Shown here: one piece after another, positions 50,201-60,200 of the stretch
Position numbering within the stretch: the stretch's first letter is position 1
How the letters are laid out: the number at the start of each line of letters is the position of its first letter
NCBI RefSeq assembly: GCF_015354405.1
Contig: NZ_JADKYP010000001.1
Location: forward strand, 124,001-188,000
Length of the DNA stretch: 64,000 bases
Reading direction: 5' to 3'
DNA from: Nocardia sp. BSTN01
GTDB lineage: Bacteria > Actinomycetota > Actinomycetes > Mycobacteriales > Mycobacteriaceae
Notes under the pieces: generated by a model
Told to the model about the DNA's origin: nothing
The model's input: the letters and a program-made list of their open reading frames with translations, nothing else
The model's database searches: none
Translations under genes and position numbers: made by a program

Positions 50201-51946
50201 GAGGTCAGTGTGGTGCTGCGGGAACTCGACGGCGTGCGCCACGCGGCGGCGCTGGCCTTCACCGAGAACGGGCGGACCCGGCTGGGCGCGCTGGTGGTCG
50301 GTGACGGCACCGTCGCGCGGCTGCGTTCCGATCTGGCCCGGCGGCTGCCGCAGTACCTGGTTCCCACCCGCATCGTGTTCGTCGACGAGATTCCGTTGAA
50401 CCGCAACGACAAACTCGATGTGCACGTCGCGACCGAACTGCTGGCCCGCCCGGACCACACCGGCGCCCGCGCCGAACCGCGCACCGAGACCGAACGCACC
50501 CTGCTGGCGCTGATCGAGGCGATGAGCGCAGGGTCGCGGATCGGCATCCTGGACAGCCTGGTGGACCTGGGGATCGACAGTATCGGCGTCATCGATCTGG
50601 TGTCGCGGCTGCGCGGCGCCGGTTACCGCGTCTCGGCGCGAGAAGTGCTCGCGGCGGCCGATCTTCGCGATCTCGCCGAGCGTCTGGACGAACCGTCCGA
50701 GGACGCCCGGGTCGAGGCCGAGGTGACACCGGCAGGAACCGTACTACCGCTCACCGCCCTGGCGCACGAGATCCTCGGCTACGGCGACTACCGCTGGCTC
50801 GCCCAAACCCAGGTGATCTCGCTCGATCCGGAGATCACGCCCGAGGCGATTGTGCGACGGCTCGAGGACCTGGCCACCGCCCATCCCACACTCCGTTCTC
50901 GCCTGGGGATCGGCGACGACGGGCGGCCGGTCCTGATCGCGCAGGAACACTCGAGCGCGGCCGCATCGTTCGTTGTCGCCGCGCCGGACGAAAGCCGCAG
51001 TGCGGCAGATCATCTGGGGGCGACGGCGCAACGGCTGGATCCGGACGCCGGCCGGATGGTGGCCGCGACCCTGTTGTCCGGCGACCGGCCGCGACTGGTG
51101 CTGTCGATCCACCACCTGGCGGTGGACGTGGTGTCCTGGCTGATTCTCGTGGACGATCTGCGCCGGCTCGAACAGGGGGGCGAGGCGGTGAACGAGACCG
51201 GGGCCGAAGAGGTTTCGGATTCCGTCCCCGGCGGAACCCGGCCCGGCAATCCGCCGATCCTGGGCGCACCGCTCGGCGGCCGCCACACCGATCCGCGCAG
51301 CGATCGGGCCGGTAAGGCCATCCAGCGAATAGTCGAACTGGGCCCCGACCACACCGAGGCGCTGCTCGCCCGGTGCGCGGACACCGATGTGCCCCTGGAC
51401 GATCTGCTACTGGCCGCGTGCGCGCGACTGGTCGCCGATACCGCCGACGACACCGGTCGCATCGCGGTGACCCGCGAATCGCACGGCCGCGACCCCGGCG
51501 ACGACACCCGCCGCGTCGGCTGGTTCACCGTCGAGGAGACGGCGTTGGTGCCGGCGGCCGAACTCGAGACCTGGACGCCGGGCACCGGCCGGGCGCCGGT
51601 CCACGATCGGACCCTGCACGCGCGCGGGCAGATTCGCCTCAACCACCTGGGCCGCTTCGATGTGCTGCAGTTCGGCAGCGGCCCGTGGACGCCGGTGCCG
51701 CTGCCGGAGCTCACCGCCGAATTCGGTGTGGCCGGACATCCGGATCTCCCGCTGCGCTTCACCATCGACCTCAACACCGCGGTGGTGTCGAAGGATTCAC
51801 GTCCGGTTCTGGTCGCGCACATCGACGTGAACTCGGCGGTGCTCGACGAGGCCGGGGCCGACGCGCGCGCCGAGCGCTGGCGCACCATACTGTGTGATTT
51901 CGCCGCCGGAATGTCCGAATTCGGTGCACAGCGACAGGCAGGGTGA
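47210..51946 (+). CDS. Siderophore NRPS, C-A-PCP-E (MbtF-like)
   Basis: A 1578-residue synthetase. Condensation domain (about 10-430) with intact HHIVVDG (H141, H142). Adenylation domain (about 520-1080) with FTSGTTGRPKG, the stretch GHGWSTGFDAAWQP, YGPTE and A10 LNRNDKLDVH; the A10 Lys is kept, the flanking residues are unusual. The GWSTGFDAAWQP stretch is what I recall from MbtF-type hydroxylysine modules; the pocket by eye is D-A-Q-D-A-G-F-V-E. Carrier with LGIDSIGVIDL (about 1120). The terminal domain is of the epimerization type: HHLAVDVVSW, ESHGRD and VGWFTVEE, so its catalytic residues are kept. Two Ser/Ala-rich low-complexity stretches lie before (about 440-515) and inside (about 645-720) the A domain. 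The GTG start overlaps the preceding stop. Confidence 0.88.
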   Translation: MSEVEILDVVALSPLQRGLYSVSSMAQGIDPYLVTFAVRIDDLADPAALRAAFDGVLRRYPHLGAAVLAEDVPHPVLVITSAGRIGWRELDLRSAPDPEAAARDLYWQEARRRLDLDRGPLFRVVAAQVGEREYEVVCTAHHIVVDGWSIPLLFSDLIALHRGEGAALPPAPPLREHAAWLASRDTEASARAWAAALEGLAPMPMLGPPAPADLDLPVVGEARVDAAGTDLLLTWARANGLTLNTVLQMAWARILSGLTGRDDVVFGQTTSGRDASLPNAERLVGALVTTIPVRVRMDDRAPAQVGAELQRSVAQLRAHEYLGIAEITRHAGAGQLFDSLLVFENSPVGAVAPRMPMGGGATMTARRVDSPSHYPIAVVPVLEHGELICRVETRPDLLTTFDPDRMARRLLAVATRIVTARQCSAVDVLLDDEPAALTADYAGGAGVSDSTSIVGSSAEVSGSPASTQAVPGTPASSIVRSAPATQAVPDSRASSAAGSAQASPSSAPSSAAPATVPEALLDAADAAADRIAVVDAAGEQTFAEFGSAVRTLAAELVAAGIGSGDSVAVMLPRDRRVLHVPFAVGLAGATCVHVDPATPADRVAYLLSTSGARIVLADADRAETLAEVRAQAVECRHGITDSDGRLLFPGSDSVSAGGRGVPRVTVSAETATPGVATTEEATSHGSPLPASDGAAAHGRSDSSAERNRESVSASDTVPQRYSDAPFYVVFTSGTTGRPKGVAVSHRALLNHWGNHERRIFAPIAAATGRTLRIGHGWSTGFDAAWQPTVALLSGHTVVMLGDEVRTDAERIVAAIDDFGIDIFDTSPSMLNRLIAAGMFRTDSETGAEHCPLAVLALGGEAISPDTWRRLQGLATTRVINFYGPTEATVEALMADVHDHAAPTIGRPFDAMTAEVLDHRLRPVPPGGQGELYLSGPQLALGYLGRPATTAAAFVAGEAGERRYRTGDLVRRSDDGTVVYEGRVDRQVKINGYRVEPDEVSVVLRELDGVRHAAALAFTENGRTRLGALVVGDGTVARLRSDLARRLPQYLVPTRIVFVDEIPLNRNDKLDVHVATELLARPDHTGARAEPRTETERTLLALIEAMSAGSRIGILDSLVDLGIDSIGVIDLVSRLRGAGYRVSAREVLAAADLRDLAERLDEPSEDARVEAEVTPAGTVLPLTALAHEILGYGDYRWLAQTQVISLDPEITPEAIVRRLEDLATAHPTLRSRLGIGDDGRPVLIAQEHSSAAASFVVAAPDESRSAADHLGATAQRLDPDAGRMVAATLLSGDRPRLVLSIHHLAVDVVSWLILVDDLRRLEQGGEAVNETGAEEVSDSVPGGTRPGNPPILGAPLGGRHTDPRSDRAGKAIQRIVELGPDHTEALLARCADTDVPLDDLLLAACARLVADTADDTGRIAVTRESHGRDPGDDTRRVGWFTVEETALVPAAELETWTPGTGRAPVHDRTLHARGQIRLNHLGRFDVLQFGSGPWTPVPLPELTAEFGVAGHPDLPLRFTIDLNTAVVSKDSRPVLVAHIDVNSAVLDEAGADARAERWRTILCDFAAGMSEFGAQRQAG

Positions 51947-51968
51947 CAGCTATGGGAGGGAAGGACTG

Positions 51969-53870
51969 ATGACGGTTCAGACCGTGGATCCGGCCGAGCC
52001 GGAGGCGGCGCGGCAGGTGCCGCCGACCACGCCCGACGCACCGCTTGAACCCGACCGGGTCGCGCTCAAACAGCAGCGCCGCGCCGACGGCCTGGCCCGC
52101 AAACAGGTACTCGCGCCGGTGAACGGCGCGCTGTCGCTGGCGAGCCTGGTCGTCGTGGCCTCCTCGATCTGCGCCGTGGTGCCGTTCATCCTCATCGTCG
52201 AGGCCTGCCGGGAACTGCTGTCCGCACCGATCGACAAGGACCGGGTGTGGACGCTGGTGATCGCCGCGGTCGTGGTGCTGGTGCTGCGCGGACTGCTGCA
52301 GGCCGCGGCGCTGGTCTGGACCCACATGGTCGACGCGAAATTCCAGCTCACCCTGCGACAACTGCTGGCGGCCAAGCTGACCCGGGTGCCGCTGGGCTGG
52401 TTCACCGACCGCAGTTCCGGTGAGGTGAAGAAGTTCCTGCAGGACGATGTCGAGGCACTGCACTATCTGGTCGCACACGCGCGACTGGAATTCGTCGGTG
52501 CGGTGACGGTGCAACTGGTGGCGCTGATCTACCTGTTCACCGTCGACTGGCGGCTGACGCTGATCCTGCTCGTGCCGCTGGTGCTCTACACCCGCGGCCT
52601 GGCGGCCATGATGGGTAAGGCGCATCAGGAACGCTTCGCCGTCTTCGACGCCAACGAACGCGCCATCGAACAGTCCATCATCGAATTCGTCGACGGCATC
52701 CAGGTGGTGCGGGCGTTCGGCCGGGCCCGCAAGGCGCACAGCACCTTTCAGCGCGCGGTCGACAACACCGCCGAGAGCCTGCTCGCGTGGAAGACGCCGA
52801 TGACCAAACTGCAGTCGGCCGCCGAGATTCTGCTGACCCCGGCGCTGCTCATGCTCGTCGTGGTGGTGGCCGGCGTGGGCTTCGCCGACCTGGGTTGGAC
52901 CGATCCGGTCGACATCCTGCCGTTCCTGCTGCTCGGCATCGGCCTGGGCAGCGCGCTGCTGGGCATCGGCTTCGGCGGACAGGCGCTGCGCGAGGGCGGG
53001 GCCGCGGCGTTGCGCCTGCACCAGTTGCAGCAGACACCCGAACTCGAGGTGCGGGCCGACGGCGACGACGCTGCCGACGCTGCCGGTGACGCTGCCGCCA
53101 CGGGACTCGCGGTGCGGTTCGAACAGGTGAGTTTCGGCTATCGCGCCGATCGGACCGTCCTGCGCGAGGTCGACTTCGAACTCGCGCCCGGGTCCATCAC
53201 CGCCCTGGTCGGCCCGAGCGGTTCCGGCAAGTCGACCGTAGCCCGGCTGCTGCCGCGCTTCTACGACGTGACCGCGGGCCGGATCACGATCGGCGGCAAG
53301 GATGTCCGCGAGTATTCCACCGCGCAGCTCTATCGCACCGTGGGATTCGTCCTGCAGGACGTGCGGATGATTCGCGGCACGATCCGCGACAACATCGCGC
53401 TGGCCCGGCCCGACGCGGATGCGGCCGCCGTCGAGCGAGCCGCACGCGCCGCCCAGATCCACGATCGGATTCTCGAACTGCCGCACGGCTACGACTCCGA
53501 AATCGGTGTCGACGCGGTGCTGTCCGGTGGTGAGGCGCAGCGCCTGTCGATCGCCCGCACCCTGCTGGCCGATACCCCGGTGCTGGTGCTCGACGAGGCC
53601 ACGGCCTTCGCCGACCCCGAATCCGAGGCCGCGGTCCAGGACGCGCTCGCCGTCCTGGTCGCCGGGCGCACGGTGCTGGTGATCGCGCATCGGCTGCACA
53701 CCATTACGGGCGTCGACCGAATTCTGGTGCTGGACAACGGCGAACTCGCCGAAACGGGTGACCACGCCACGCTGTCGGTGGCCGGCGGGCTCTATCAGCG
53801 CCTCTGGGAACAGAATCAGGCGTCGGTGGGCGTGCTGGGCGGTTGTGACTCCGAAGGAGAACTGCGGTGA
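51969..53870 (+). CDS. ABC half-transporter, IrtA-like (membrane domain plus ATPase)
   Basis: A 633-residue exporter-fold half-transporter: six membrane helices (about 45-330) and a C-terminal ATPase with GPSGSGKST, LSGGEAQRLS and LVLDEAT. Together with the next gene it forms the heterodimer typical of mycobacterial IrtAB, which imports ferri-siderophores despite its exporter fold. Unlike M. tuberculosis IrtA it has no N-terminal siderophore-interacting domain; a separate gene at 56415-57113 supplies that. The ATG at 51969 has GGGAGGGAAGGA upstream. An Ala/Asp-rich linker lies between the two domains near residue 370. Confidence 0.88.
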   Translation: MTVQTVDPAEPEAARQVPPTTPDAPLEPDRVALKQQRRADGLARKQVLAPVNGALSLASLVVVASSICAVVPFILIVEACRELLSAPIDKDRVWTLVIAAVVVLVLRGLLQAAALVWTHMVDAKFQLTLRQLLAAKLTRVPLGWFTDRSSGEVKKFLQDDVEALHYLVAHARLEFVGAVTVQLVALIYLFTVDWRLTLILLVPLVLYTRGLAAMMGKAHQERFAVFDANERAIEQSIIEFVDGIQVVRAFGRARKAHSTFQRAVDNTAESLLAWKTPMTKLQSAAEILLTPALLMLVVVVAGVGFADLGWTDPVDILPFLLLGIGLGSALLGIGFGGQALREGGAAALRLHQLQQTPELEVRADGDDAADAAGDAAATGLAVRFEQVSFGYRADRTVLREVDFELAPGSITALVGPSGSGKSTVARLLPRFYDVTAGRITIGGKDVREYSTAQLYRTVGFVLQDVRMIRGTIRDNIALARPDADAAAVERAARAAQIHDRILELPHGYDSEIGVDAVLSGGEAQRLSIARTLLADTPVLVLDEATAFADPESEAAVQDALAVLVAGRTVLVIAHRLHTITGVDRILVLDNGELAETGDHATLSVAGGLYQRLWEQNQASVGVLGGCDSEGELR

Positions 53871-55597
53871 TCAGGAAGATCTTCGCCCTCATTCCGCCGG
53901 AACTGCGCCGCTACGTGCCGCGCCATCTGGCCCTCATCGGCGCGGGCGCGCTGGGCCAGATCGCGGCCTATCTGCTGCTGATTCCGGTGCTGCAGGCGCT
54001 GTTCGACGGTGATGTCGGGCGGGCTTGGCGCTGGACCGCCTGGCTGGCGCTCGCCGTGGTCGTCGCCTCGGTGTGCTCGTATCAGCAGTTGCTGGTGGGT
54101 CTGCGGATCGGGGTGGGCATGCTGCGCGGCGTGCAGACCCGGCTGGGCGACCACCTGAGCACGCTGCCGCTGGGCTGGTTCGCCACCGCCAACGCCGGAT
54201 CCCTCTCCCGCATGGTGGTCGGCGGCGTGCGCGAAATCCTCAGCGTCGTCAACTATCTGCTCGCACCCGTACTGACCGCGGTCCTGGTTCCGGTGGGCGT
54301 CGCGATCGGGGTCGCCTTCATCGACTGGCGGATCGCGCTGGTCATGCTGGTCAGCCTGCCGGTGCTGCTGCTGGTCAGCAGCTGGGCCAACAACAGTTAC
54401 ACCCGCGCCGACCGCAGGCTCGATGCCGCTGCGGCAGAAGCCAATTCGCGGGTCGTGGAGTTCGCGCAGGCGCAGCCCGTACTGCGGGCATTCGGCGCGG
54501 TGGGCGCCGGCAACCGGGCGCTCACCCGGGCCCTGCGCGAGCAGGAGGCCGCGTCCAAGCGCATGATCGTGGCCAGTGTGCCGGGGCTGATGGTGTTCGC
54601 ACTGTGCGTGCAGATCGTCTTCCTGATCGTGGTGTCGGTGGTGGTGGCCCGCGGGACCGGCGGCGACCTCTCCATTCCGGCCACGATCGCGCTGATCGCG
54701 GTGACCTCCCGATTCATCGAACCGATCAACCGCGCCGCCCAGCTGAGCACCGCGATCCGCAGCGCCGGCGACGCCGCCGACCGGATCACGGACTTCCTGT
54801 CCGAGCACGATCTGGCCGAGGCCACCGAACCGGTGACCCCCGGTGCGCCCGAGATCGTCTTCGATACTGTCGAATTCGGTTACCGCGAGGGTGAAAAGGT
54901 CGTCGACGGCGTCTCGTTCACCGTGCCGAGCGGCACCACCACGGCGATCGTGGGCCCGTCCGGCGGCGGTAAGACCACCCTGCTCAAGCTGGCCTCCCGG
55001 TTCTACGACGTCGGCTCCGGCAGCATCACCGTCGGCGGCCACGATGTGCGCCGGCAGCCCTCGGAAACCCTGCTGCGCCAGGTGTCGCTGGTCTTCCAGG
55101 ACGTCTACCTGTTCGACGAGACCATCTCCGACAACATCCGCATCGGGAATCCGGACGCGACCGACGAGCAGGTGCGTCGAGCCGCGGAGATCGCCAAGGT
55201 GGACGAGATCGTCGACCGGCTGCCCGACGGCTGGGATTCGGCGGTGGGCGAGGGCGGCGCGGCGCTGTCCGGCGGTGAGCGCCAACGGGTGTCGATCGCC
55301 CGCGCGCTGCTCAAGGACGCGCCGATCGTGCTGCTCGACGAGGCGACCAGCGCCCTCGACCCGCACAGCGAGGCGGCGGTGGTGCGCGGCATTCACGAAC
55401 TGACGCGGGACAAAACCGTTGTCGTGGTGGCGCATCGGCTCGACACCATCGCCCACGCCGATCAGATTCTGTTCGTGGAGGCGGGCCGCATCGTCGAACG
55501 CGGTACGCACGCCGAACTCCTCGAACTCGGCGGCCGCTATGCCGCGTTCTGGTCCGAGCGGTCCCGCGCGACCGGCTGGCATCTGGTGTCGGCCTAG
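53867..55597 (+). CDS. ABC half-transporter, IrtB-like (membrane domain plus ATPase)
   Basis: A 576-residue half-transporter, partner of the preceding gene and overlapping it as GTGA. Six membrane helices (about 15-300) are followed by an ATPase with GPSGGGKTT, LSGGERQRVS and VLLDEATSALD. Ferri-siderophore import with IrtA is the expected job from the locus. Export of the finished siderophore cannot be excluded from sequence alone. Confidence 0.88.
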   Translation: MIRKIFALIPPELRRYVPRHLALIGAGALGQIAAYLLLIPVLQALFDGDVGRAWRWTAWLALAVVVASVCSYQQLLVGLRIGVGMLRGVQTRLGDHLSTLPLGWFATANAGSLSRMVVGGVREILSVVNYLLAPVLTAVLVPVGVAIGVAFIDWRIALVMLVSLPVLLLVSSWANNSYTRADRRLDAAAAEANSRVVEFAQAQPVLRAFGAVGAGNRALTRALREQEAASKRMIVASVPGLMVFALCVQIVFLIVVSVVVARGTGGDLSIPATIALIAVTSRFIEPINRAAQLSTAIRSAGDAADRITDFLSEHDLAEATEPVTPGAPEIVFDTVEFGYREGEKVVDGVSFTVPSGTTTAIVGPSGGGKTTLLKLASRFYDVGSGSITVGGHDVRRQPSETLLRQVSLVFQDVYLFDETISDNIRIGNPDATDEQVRRAAEIAKVDEIVDRLPDGWDSAVGEGGAALSGGERQRVSIARALLKDAPIVLLDEATSALDPHSEAAVVRGIHELTRDKTVVVVAHRLDTIAHADQILFVEAGRIVERGTHAELLELGGRYAAFWSERSRATGWHLVSA

Positions 55598-55707
55598 CCT
55601 TCGTTCCGCTCGTGGCGAAGCCGTGTAGCAGTGCCAAATTCGCCGAACAGGACCTCGGCCAGGTCATATGCCTTTGGGGAATATTCCTGTGGTGATATAG
55701 TCTGCTG

Positions 55708-56040
55708 ATGTGGCAGATCGAGTTGTCGGACGAAGTGGCCCAGTGGCTCGTTTCTCTGAATGAATCGGACTATGCCGCTGCGAGTCGTAAACTCGATCTG
55801 CTCGCTGCCGAGGGCCCGATGCTGCGTATGCCACATGCGAAGTATCTCGGGCAGAAGTTGTACGAACTGCGGTTTGCGTTGGAGAGCGTCAACCGTCGCA
55901 TCACCTACACATTCGATGAGGGTAGGAAGGTGATCACTCTGACCACCTTCCGGAAACAGCGGCAGAATGAGGCTCGCGAAGTGCTGCGCGCACGCCGTGC
56001 GCTGAAGCGTTATCGCGGGAGCGAAGAGGGTGAACGATGA
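55708..56040 (+). CDS. HigB/RelE-type (Gp49-like) toxin
   Basis: A 110-residue protein of the RelE/HigB superfamily: WLVSLNESDYAAASRKLDLL, then MPHAKYLGQKLYELRF and RITYTFDEGRKVITLTTFRK, ending in a basic helix. These toxins cleave mRNA on the ribosome. It comes first in the pair, as in HigBA modules, and overlaps the antitoxin gene by four bases. TATAGT (55696-55701) lies six bases before the ATG and no ribosome binding site is seen, so a leaderless message is likely. Confidence 0.87.
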   Translation: MWQIELSDEVAQWLVSLNESDYAAASRKLDLLAAEGPMLRMPHAKYLGQKLYELRFALESVNRRITYTFDEGRKVITLTTFRKQRQNEAREVLRARRALKRYRGSEEGER

Positions 56041-56342
56041 ACACTGTGAACTATCAAAAGGTTCATGCCCAGCGGCTGGCGCGGATGACCCCTGAGCAGC
56101 GTGCCGAATACGACGCTGCCTACGAACACGCCGGTTTGGCACTGCGACTCGCGGAGCTGTTCTATGACGCCCGCACGGCGGCCGGTCTGACGCAGACGGA
56201 GCTGGCGCGTCGCATGGGTACTACTCAGCCGACGATCGCCCGGATCGAGGGCGGCGGCCGGATCCCGACACTGGACATGCTCGAGCGGTTGGCCACTGCG
56301 GTCGGCATGCAGCTCGATATCTCGCTCACCGCCGCGGCCTGA
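56037..56342 (+). CDS. HigA-type antitoxin (XRE helix-turn-helix)
   Basis: A 101-residue protein with an XRE/Cro helix-turn-helix (LTQTELARRMGTTQPTIARI, about residues 56-80) and a charged N-terminal helix. It would bind the toxin and repress the pair's own promoter. The pair lies within the siderophore locus, between the transporter and the SIP reductase gene, and has no evident link to iron. Confidence 0.88.
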   Translation: MNTVNYQKVHAQRLARMTPEQRAEYDAAYEHAGLALRLAELFYDARTAAGLTQTELARRMGTTQPTIARIEGGGRIPTLDMLERLATAVGMQLDISLTAAA

Positions 56343-56414
56343 CGTTGCGGATGCCGTCTCGCTGCAGCCGGTGGTCGATGGCGGGCCGGATGGGCAGGTG
56401 GCCACTGCTGGCGC

Positions 56415-57113
56415 TCACCGCCAGTAGCCGCGGGTGGCGATATTGTGTTTCGGCAGTTTGGCTTTCAGCGATTTGGTGATCGCGCGTGTGGTGGCGGCAT
56501 CGCAGGCGGCCCAGCCGAACGCGTCGGGGGAGCAGGTCACCGAGTCGGCCGCCTGCCGCAGCAACTGGCCGTAGTTCACTCGCTGCACCCACGTCACCTC
56601 GGTCTTGGGTCCGGTCCGCACCGGCAGCGACTGTTCGGACTCCTCCTGCCATTCCAGCCAGACCCGGGCCGGCGTCTCACCGATGGCGTCCAGCAGCGAG
56701 TTGACGGCGGGCAGGGAGGCGCTGTCGCCGAAGATCAGAAACTCGGACGGGACCGGTTCGGGCACAGCGAATTTCGAGCCCATAACCGTGGCGTCGATGA
56801 CATCGCCGACCGCGGCTTTCTCGGCCCAGCGCGAGGCAGGTCCACCGTGCAGGGCGAATTCGATATCGAAGGTGTCGGCTTCAGGATTCGGGTCGACCAG
56901 GGTGTAGCCCCGCTGGACGAGATTGCCGCTGTCCTCGGCGAACCAGATCCGTACCCATTGGGTGGGGTGGACCGGGTGCTCGGCCAGCAGGCCGCCGCCC
57001 GTGAAGCCGATGCGCAAGTATCTGTCGCTGATCTGTCGCGTCGAGGTCACCGTGAACCGGTAGTCGTCGGCGCCGAGCGCCTTCAGCACGATGCCATTGA
57101 ACCCTTTGCCCAT
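56415..57113 (-). CDS. Siderophore-interacting protein (SIP-type ferric reductase)
   Basis: A 232-residue flavin reductase of the SIP/ViuB family. The FAD-binding RxYT-type motif is QRGYTLVDP (about residue 68), followed by FALHGGPASRWAEKAAVGD and GDSASLPAVNSLL; the C-terminal AATTRAITKSLK...ATRGYWR is characteristic. It reduces iron in imported siderophores so that it is released in the cytoplasm. Divergent from the MbtB-like NRPS. TACTCT (minus strand 57125-57120) lies six bases before the ATG and there is no ribosome binding site, so the mRNA is probably leaderless. The iron box at 57132-57150 overlaps its promoter. Confidence 0.9.
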   Translation of the reverse strand: MGKGFNGIVLKALGADDYRFTVTSTRQISDRYLRIGFTGGGLLAEHPVHPTQWVRIWFAEDSGNLVQRGYTLVDPNPEADTFDIEFALHGGPASRWAEKAAVGDVIDATVMGSKFAVPEPVPSEFLIFGDSASLPAVNSLLDAIGETPARVWLEWQEESEQSLPVRTGPKTEVTWVQRVNYGQLLRQAADSVTCSPDAFGWAACDAATTRAITKSLKAKLPKHNIATRGYWR

Positions 57114-57131
57114 GCGGCTAGAGTAGCGGAG

Positions 57132-57150
57132 TTAGGTTAGCCAAACCACA
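57132..57150. promoter_or_regulatory. IdeR/DmdR-type iron box, SIP side (15 of 19)
   Basis: TTAGGTTAGCCAAACCACA matches 15 of 19 consensus bases, with the left half perfect. It lies upstream of the SIP gene start, across the likely -35 to -10 region of that promoter. Confidence 0.8.
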
Positions 57151-57188
57151 TCCCTACGGCAGTCGGGGGTGTGTGGGCTACTATGCTT

Positions 57189-57207
57189 TGAGGTTAGGCA
57201 AGCCTAG
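57189..57207. promoter_or_regulatory. IdeR/DmdR-type iron box, NRPS side (15 of 19)
   Basis: TGAGGTTAGGCAAGCCTAG matches 15 of 19 consensus bases. It sits 52 bases before the MbtB-like NRPS start, next to a possible -10 (TATGCT, 57183-57188), so repressor binding would block transcription. It is the second box in the same divergent gap. Confidence 0.8.
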
Positions 57208-57259
57208 CCTTTGAAGTAGGTGGTGAGGCCCGATTTCCGGCCGGTGAGGAGTTTGTCTG

Positions 57260-60200
57260 ATGCTCGGCAAGGCTGACGTTCGTGACATCGTGGCGGCGGA
57301 GCTGGGGATCCGACCCGAATCGATCGGATACGACGACGATCTGGTCGGCCTGGGCATGCATTCGATGAAGCTCATGCGTCTCGCCGGTCGCTGGCGCAAA
57401 CAGGGCCACGAGGTCCGCAGTTCCGAACTCGCGCTGGCGCCCACGATCTCCGCATGGGCCGAATTGCTCGGCGCCACTCCCGAACCCGCGCCCGCCGCCG
57501 CCACCGCCGAAGCCGGTGCCGTGTTCGCCGACGGCGAGGAATTCCCGCTCGCCACCATGCAGCACGCCTACTGGGTGGGCCGCCGCCAGGACCAGCGGCT
57601 CGGCGGTGTCGCCGCCCACCTCTACGTCGAATTCGACGGCCGCGGCCTGGACGCCGAGCGCATGGGCCGTGCGGTCGAACGCCTGGTCCGGCGCCATCCC
57701 CAGCTACGCGTGCAGTTCACCGACGCCGGCACGCAGCGCGTGCTGCCCGAGCCGCTGCTCCCGGTGTTCTCGGTCGAGGATCTGCGCGCGGCCGCCGACC
57801 CGGACACCGAACTGGAACGGCTGCGCCAGGACAAGAGTCATCAGCGGATGGATGTCGAGGCCGGTCAGGTCATCGACATCACCCTCACCCTGCTGCCCGG
57901 CGGCGCCCACCGCGTGCACGTCGACGTGGACATGCTCGCCGGAGATGCGTTGAGCTACCGGCGAATTCTCGACGATCTGGCCGCGCTCTACGACAGCGAC
58001 GCCGATCCGGCCGATACCGTCGGCTACACCTTCCGCGAATATCTCGACGCCAGAGCGCGCCACGCGCCGGACAATTCGGCCGCCCAGGCCTGGTGGGAGC
58101 AGCGACTCGCCGACTTGCCCGATATCCCGTCGTTGCCGGTACTGGCCGAGGACGAGCGCGCCGACCCGAGCCGCAGCATCCGGCTGCACCACTGGTTCGA
58201 ACCCGAGGCCAAAGCCGGATTCGACAAGCTCGCCCACAGCCACGGTGTCACCCCCGCGGTGGCGCTGGCCACGGTGTTCGCCGAGGCCATCGCACGCTGG
58301 TCCGCGCGGCAGCGCTTCCTGCTGAACGTCCCGCTGTTCGACCGGGAGCCGCTGCACGACGATATCGACCGCGTGGTCGGCGACTTCACCAATTCGGTCC
58401 TGGTCGACGTCGACGCCCACGCGCCGGAATCGATGGTCGCCCGCGCCAAGCGCCTGCAACGCGAATTGCACACCTGCGCCGTGCATTCCGGGTACGAGGG
58501 CCTGGATGTGCTGCGCGATCTCGGCCGCCTGCGCGGCGGTCCGGTGACGCCGTCGGTGGTCTTCACGTCCGGCCTGGACCTGGGCGAGCTCTTCTCCGAG
58601 CGGGTCACCACCCTGTTCGGCGAGCCGGTGTGGATCCTGTCGCAGGGCCCGCAGGTCGATCTCGACGCGCAGGTCGCCGAACTGGGCGGCGGTCTGCTGG
58701 TCAATTGGGACGTGCGCCGCGACGCCATGCCCGAGGGCGTGGTCACGGCGATGTTCGCCGAATTCCGCCGCCTGCTGCTGGCCCTCGCCGAGCCGGATGC
58801 GGACTGGAACGCACCGCTGTCGATCGAGCTGCCGGCGCAGCAGCGTGCGGTACGCGAGCGGGTGAACGACACCTTCACCGACTGGCAGGCCCGCACCCTG
58901 CACGGTGACTTCTTCGACCGCGCCCGCCGCAAGCCGGAGCCCGAGGCCCTGCGCTGGCGCGGCGGTGCCTGCGACTACGGCGATCTGGCCGATCAGGCGC
59001 TCGCGGTCGCCGCCGCGCTCACCGATGCCGGCGTGCGGCCGGGAGATACCGTCGCGGTGGTGATTCCCAAGGGCCACCGGCAGATTCCCGCCGTCCTCGG
59101 TGTGCTGGCCGCGGGAGCGGCCTACGTGCCGATCGGCACCGGTCAGCCGCCGGCGCGGCGCGACCGCATTCTGGCGCGCGCCGGTGCCCGGGTCGCGCTC
59201 ACCGATGCGGCGCTCGAGCTGCCGGCCGACGTCACCGCCATCGACTTGACCACCGCGCTGGCCGGCCGCCGCCTCGAGCGCGCCTACGCCAGCGATCCGG
59301 ACGCCGTCGCCTACGTGCTGTTCACGTCCGGATCCACCGGTGAGCCCAAGGGCGTGGAGGTCAGCCATCGCGCCGCCGCCAACACCATCGACGCCCTCGG
59401 CGCCTATTTCGGCCTGGACGCGAGCGTTCGGCTGCTGGGCCTGTCGTCGCTGGAATTCGATCTGTCGGTTTTCGACATCTTCGCTCCGCTCGCGCTGGGC
59501 GGTGCGCTGGTGTGCGTGGACGCCGAGATCGAGCGGGACGCCCAGGCGTGGGCCCGGCTGATCGCCGAAGACGAAGTGAGCGTGCTCAATTGCGCGCCCG
59601 GCTTGATCGGGATGCTGCTGGACTCCGCCGACGCGGCGGCCTTGCGCACACTGCGGGTGGTCGTCACCGGCGGTGACCGGGTCGACGCCGAACTCGCGCA
59701 TCGCCTGCGCGCCGCGGTGCCCGACCTGCGTTTCGCCGGTCTCGGCGGTGCCACCGAGGCCGCGATCCATTCGACCGTCTGCGAAGTGACCGACGACTTC
59801 CCGGCCGACCGCGCCACCGTGCCCTACGGCACGCCGCTGGCGAATGTGGCGATGCGGGTGGTGAACGAGCGCGGCGAGGACTGCCCGGACTGGGTCGTCG
59901 GCGAATTGTGGATCGGCGGAACGAGTGTGGCCGACGGCTACCGCGGCGACCCGGAACGCACCGCCCAGCGCTTCGTCGAATACGGCGGCCTGCGCTGGTA
60001 CCGCACCGGCGACCTGGCCCGGTATCTGCCCGACGGCACCGTCGACTTCCTCGGTCGTGCCGACCATCAGGTCAAGATTCGCGGCTACCGCGTGGAACTC
60101 GGTGAGGTCGAGACCGCGCTGACCACACTGCCGTCCGTTCAGCAGGCCGTCGCACTGGTGACAGGTTCCGGCCGGTTGGCCGCCGCGGTGCGGGCCGGCA

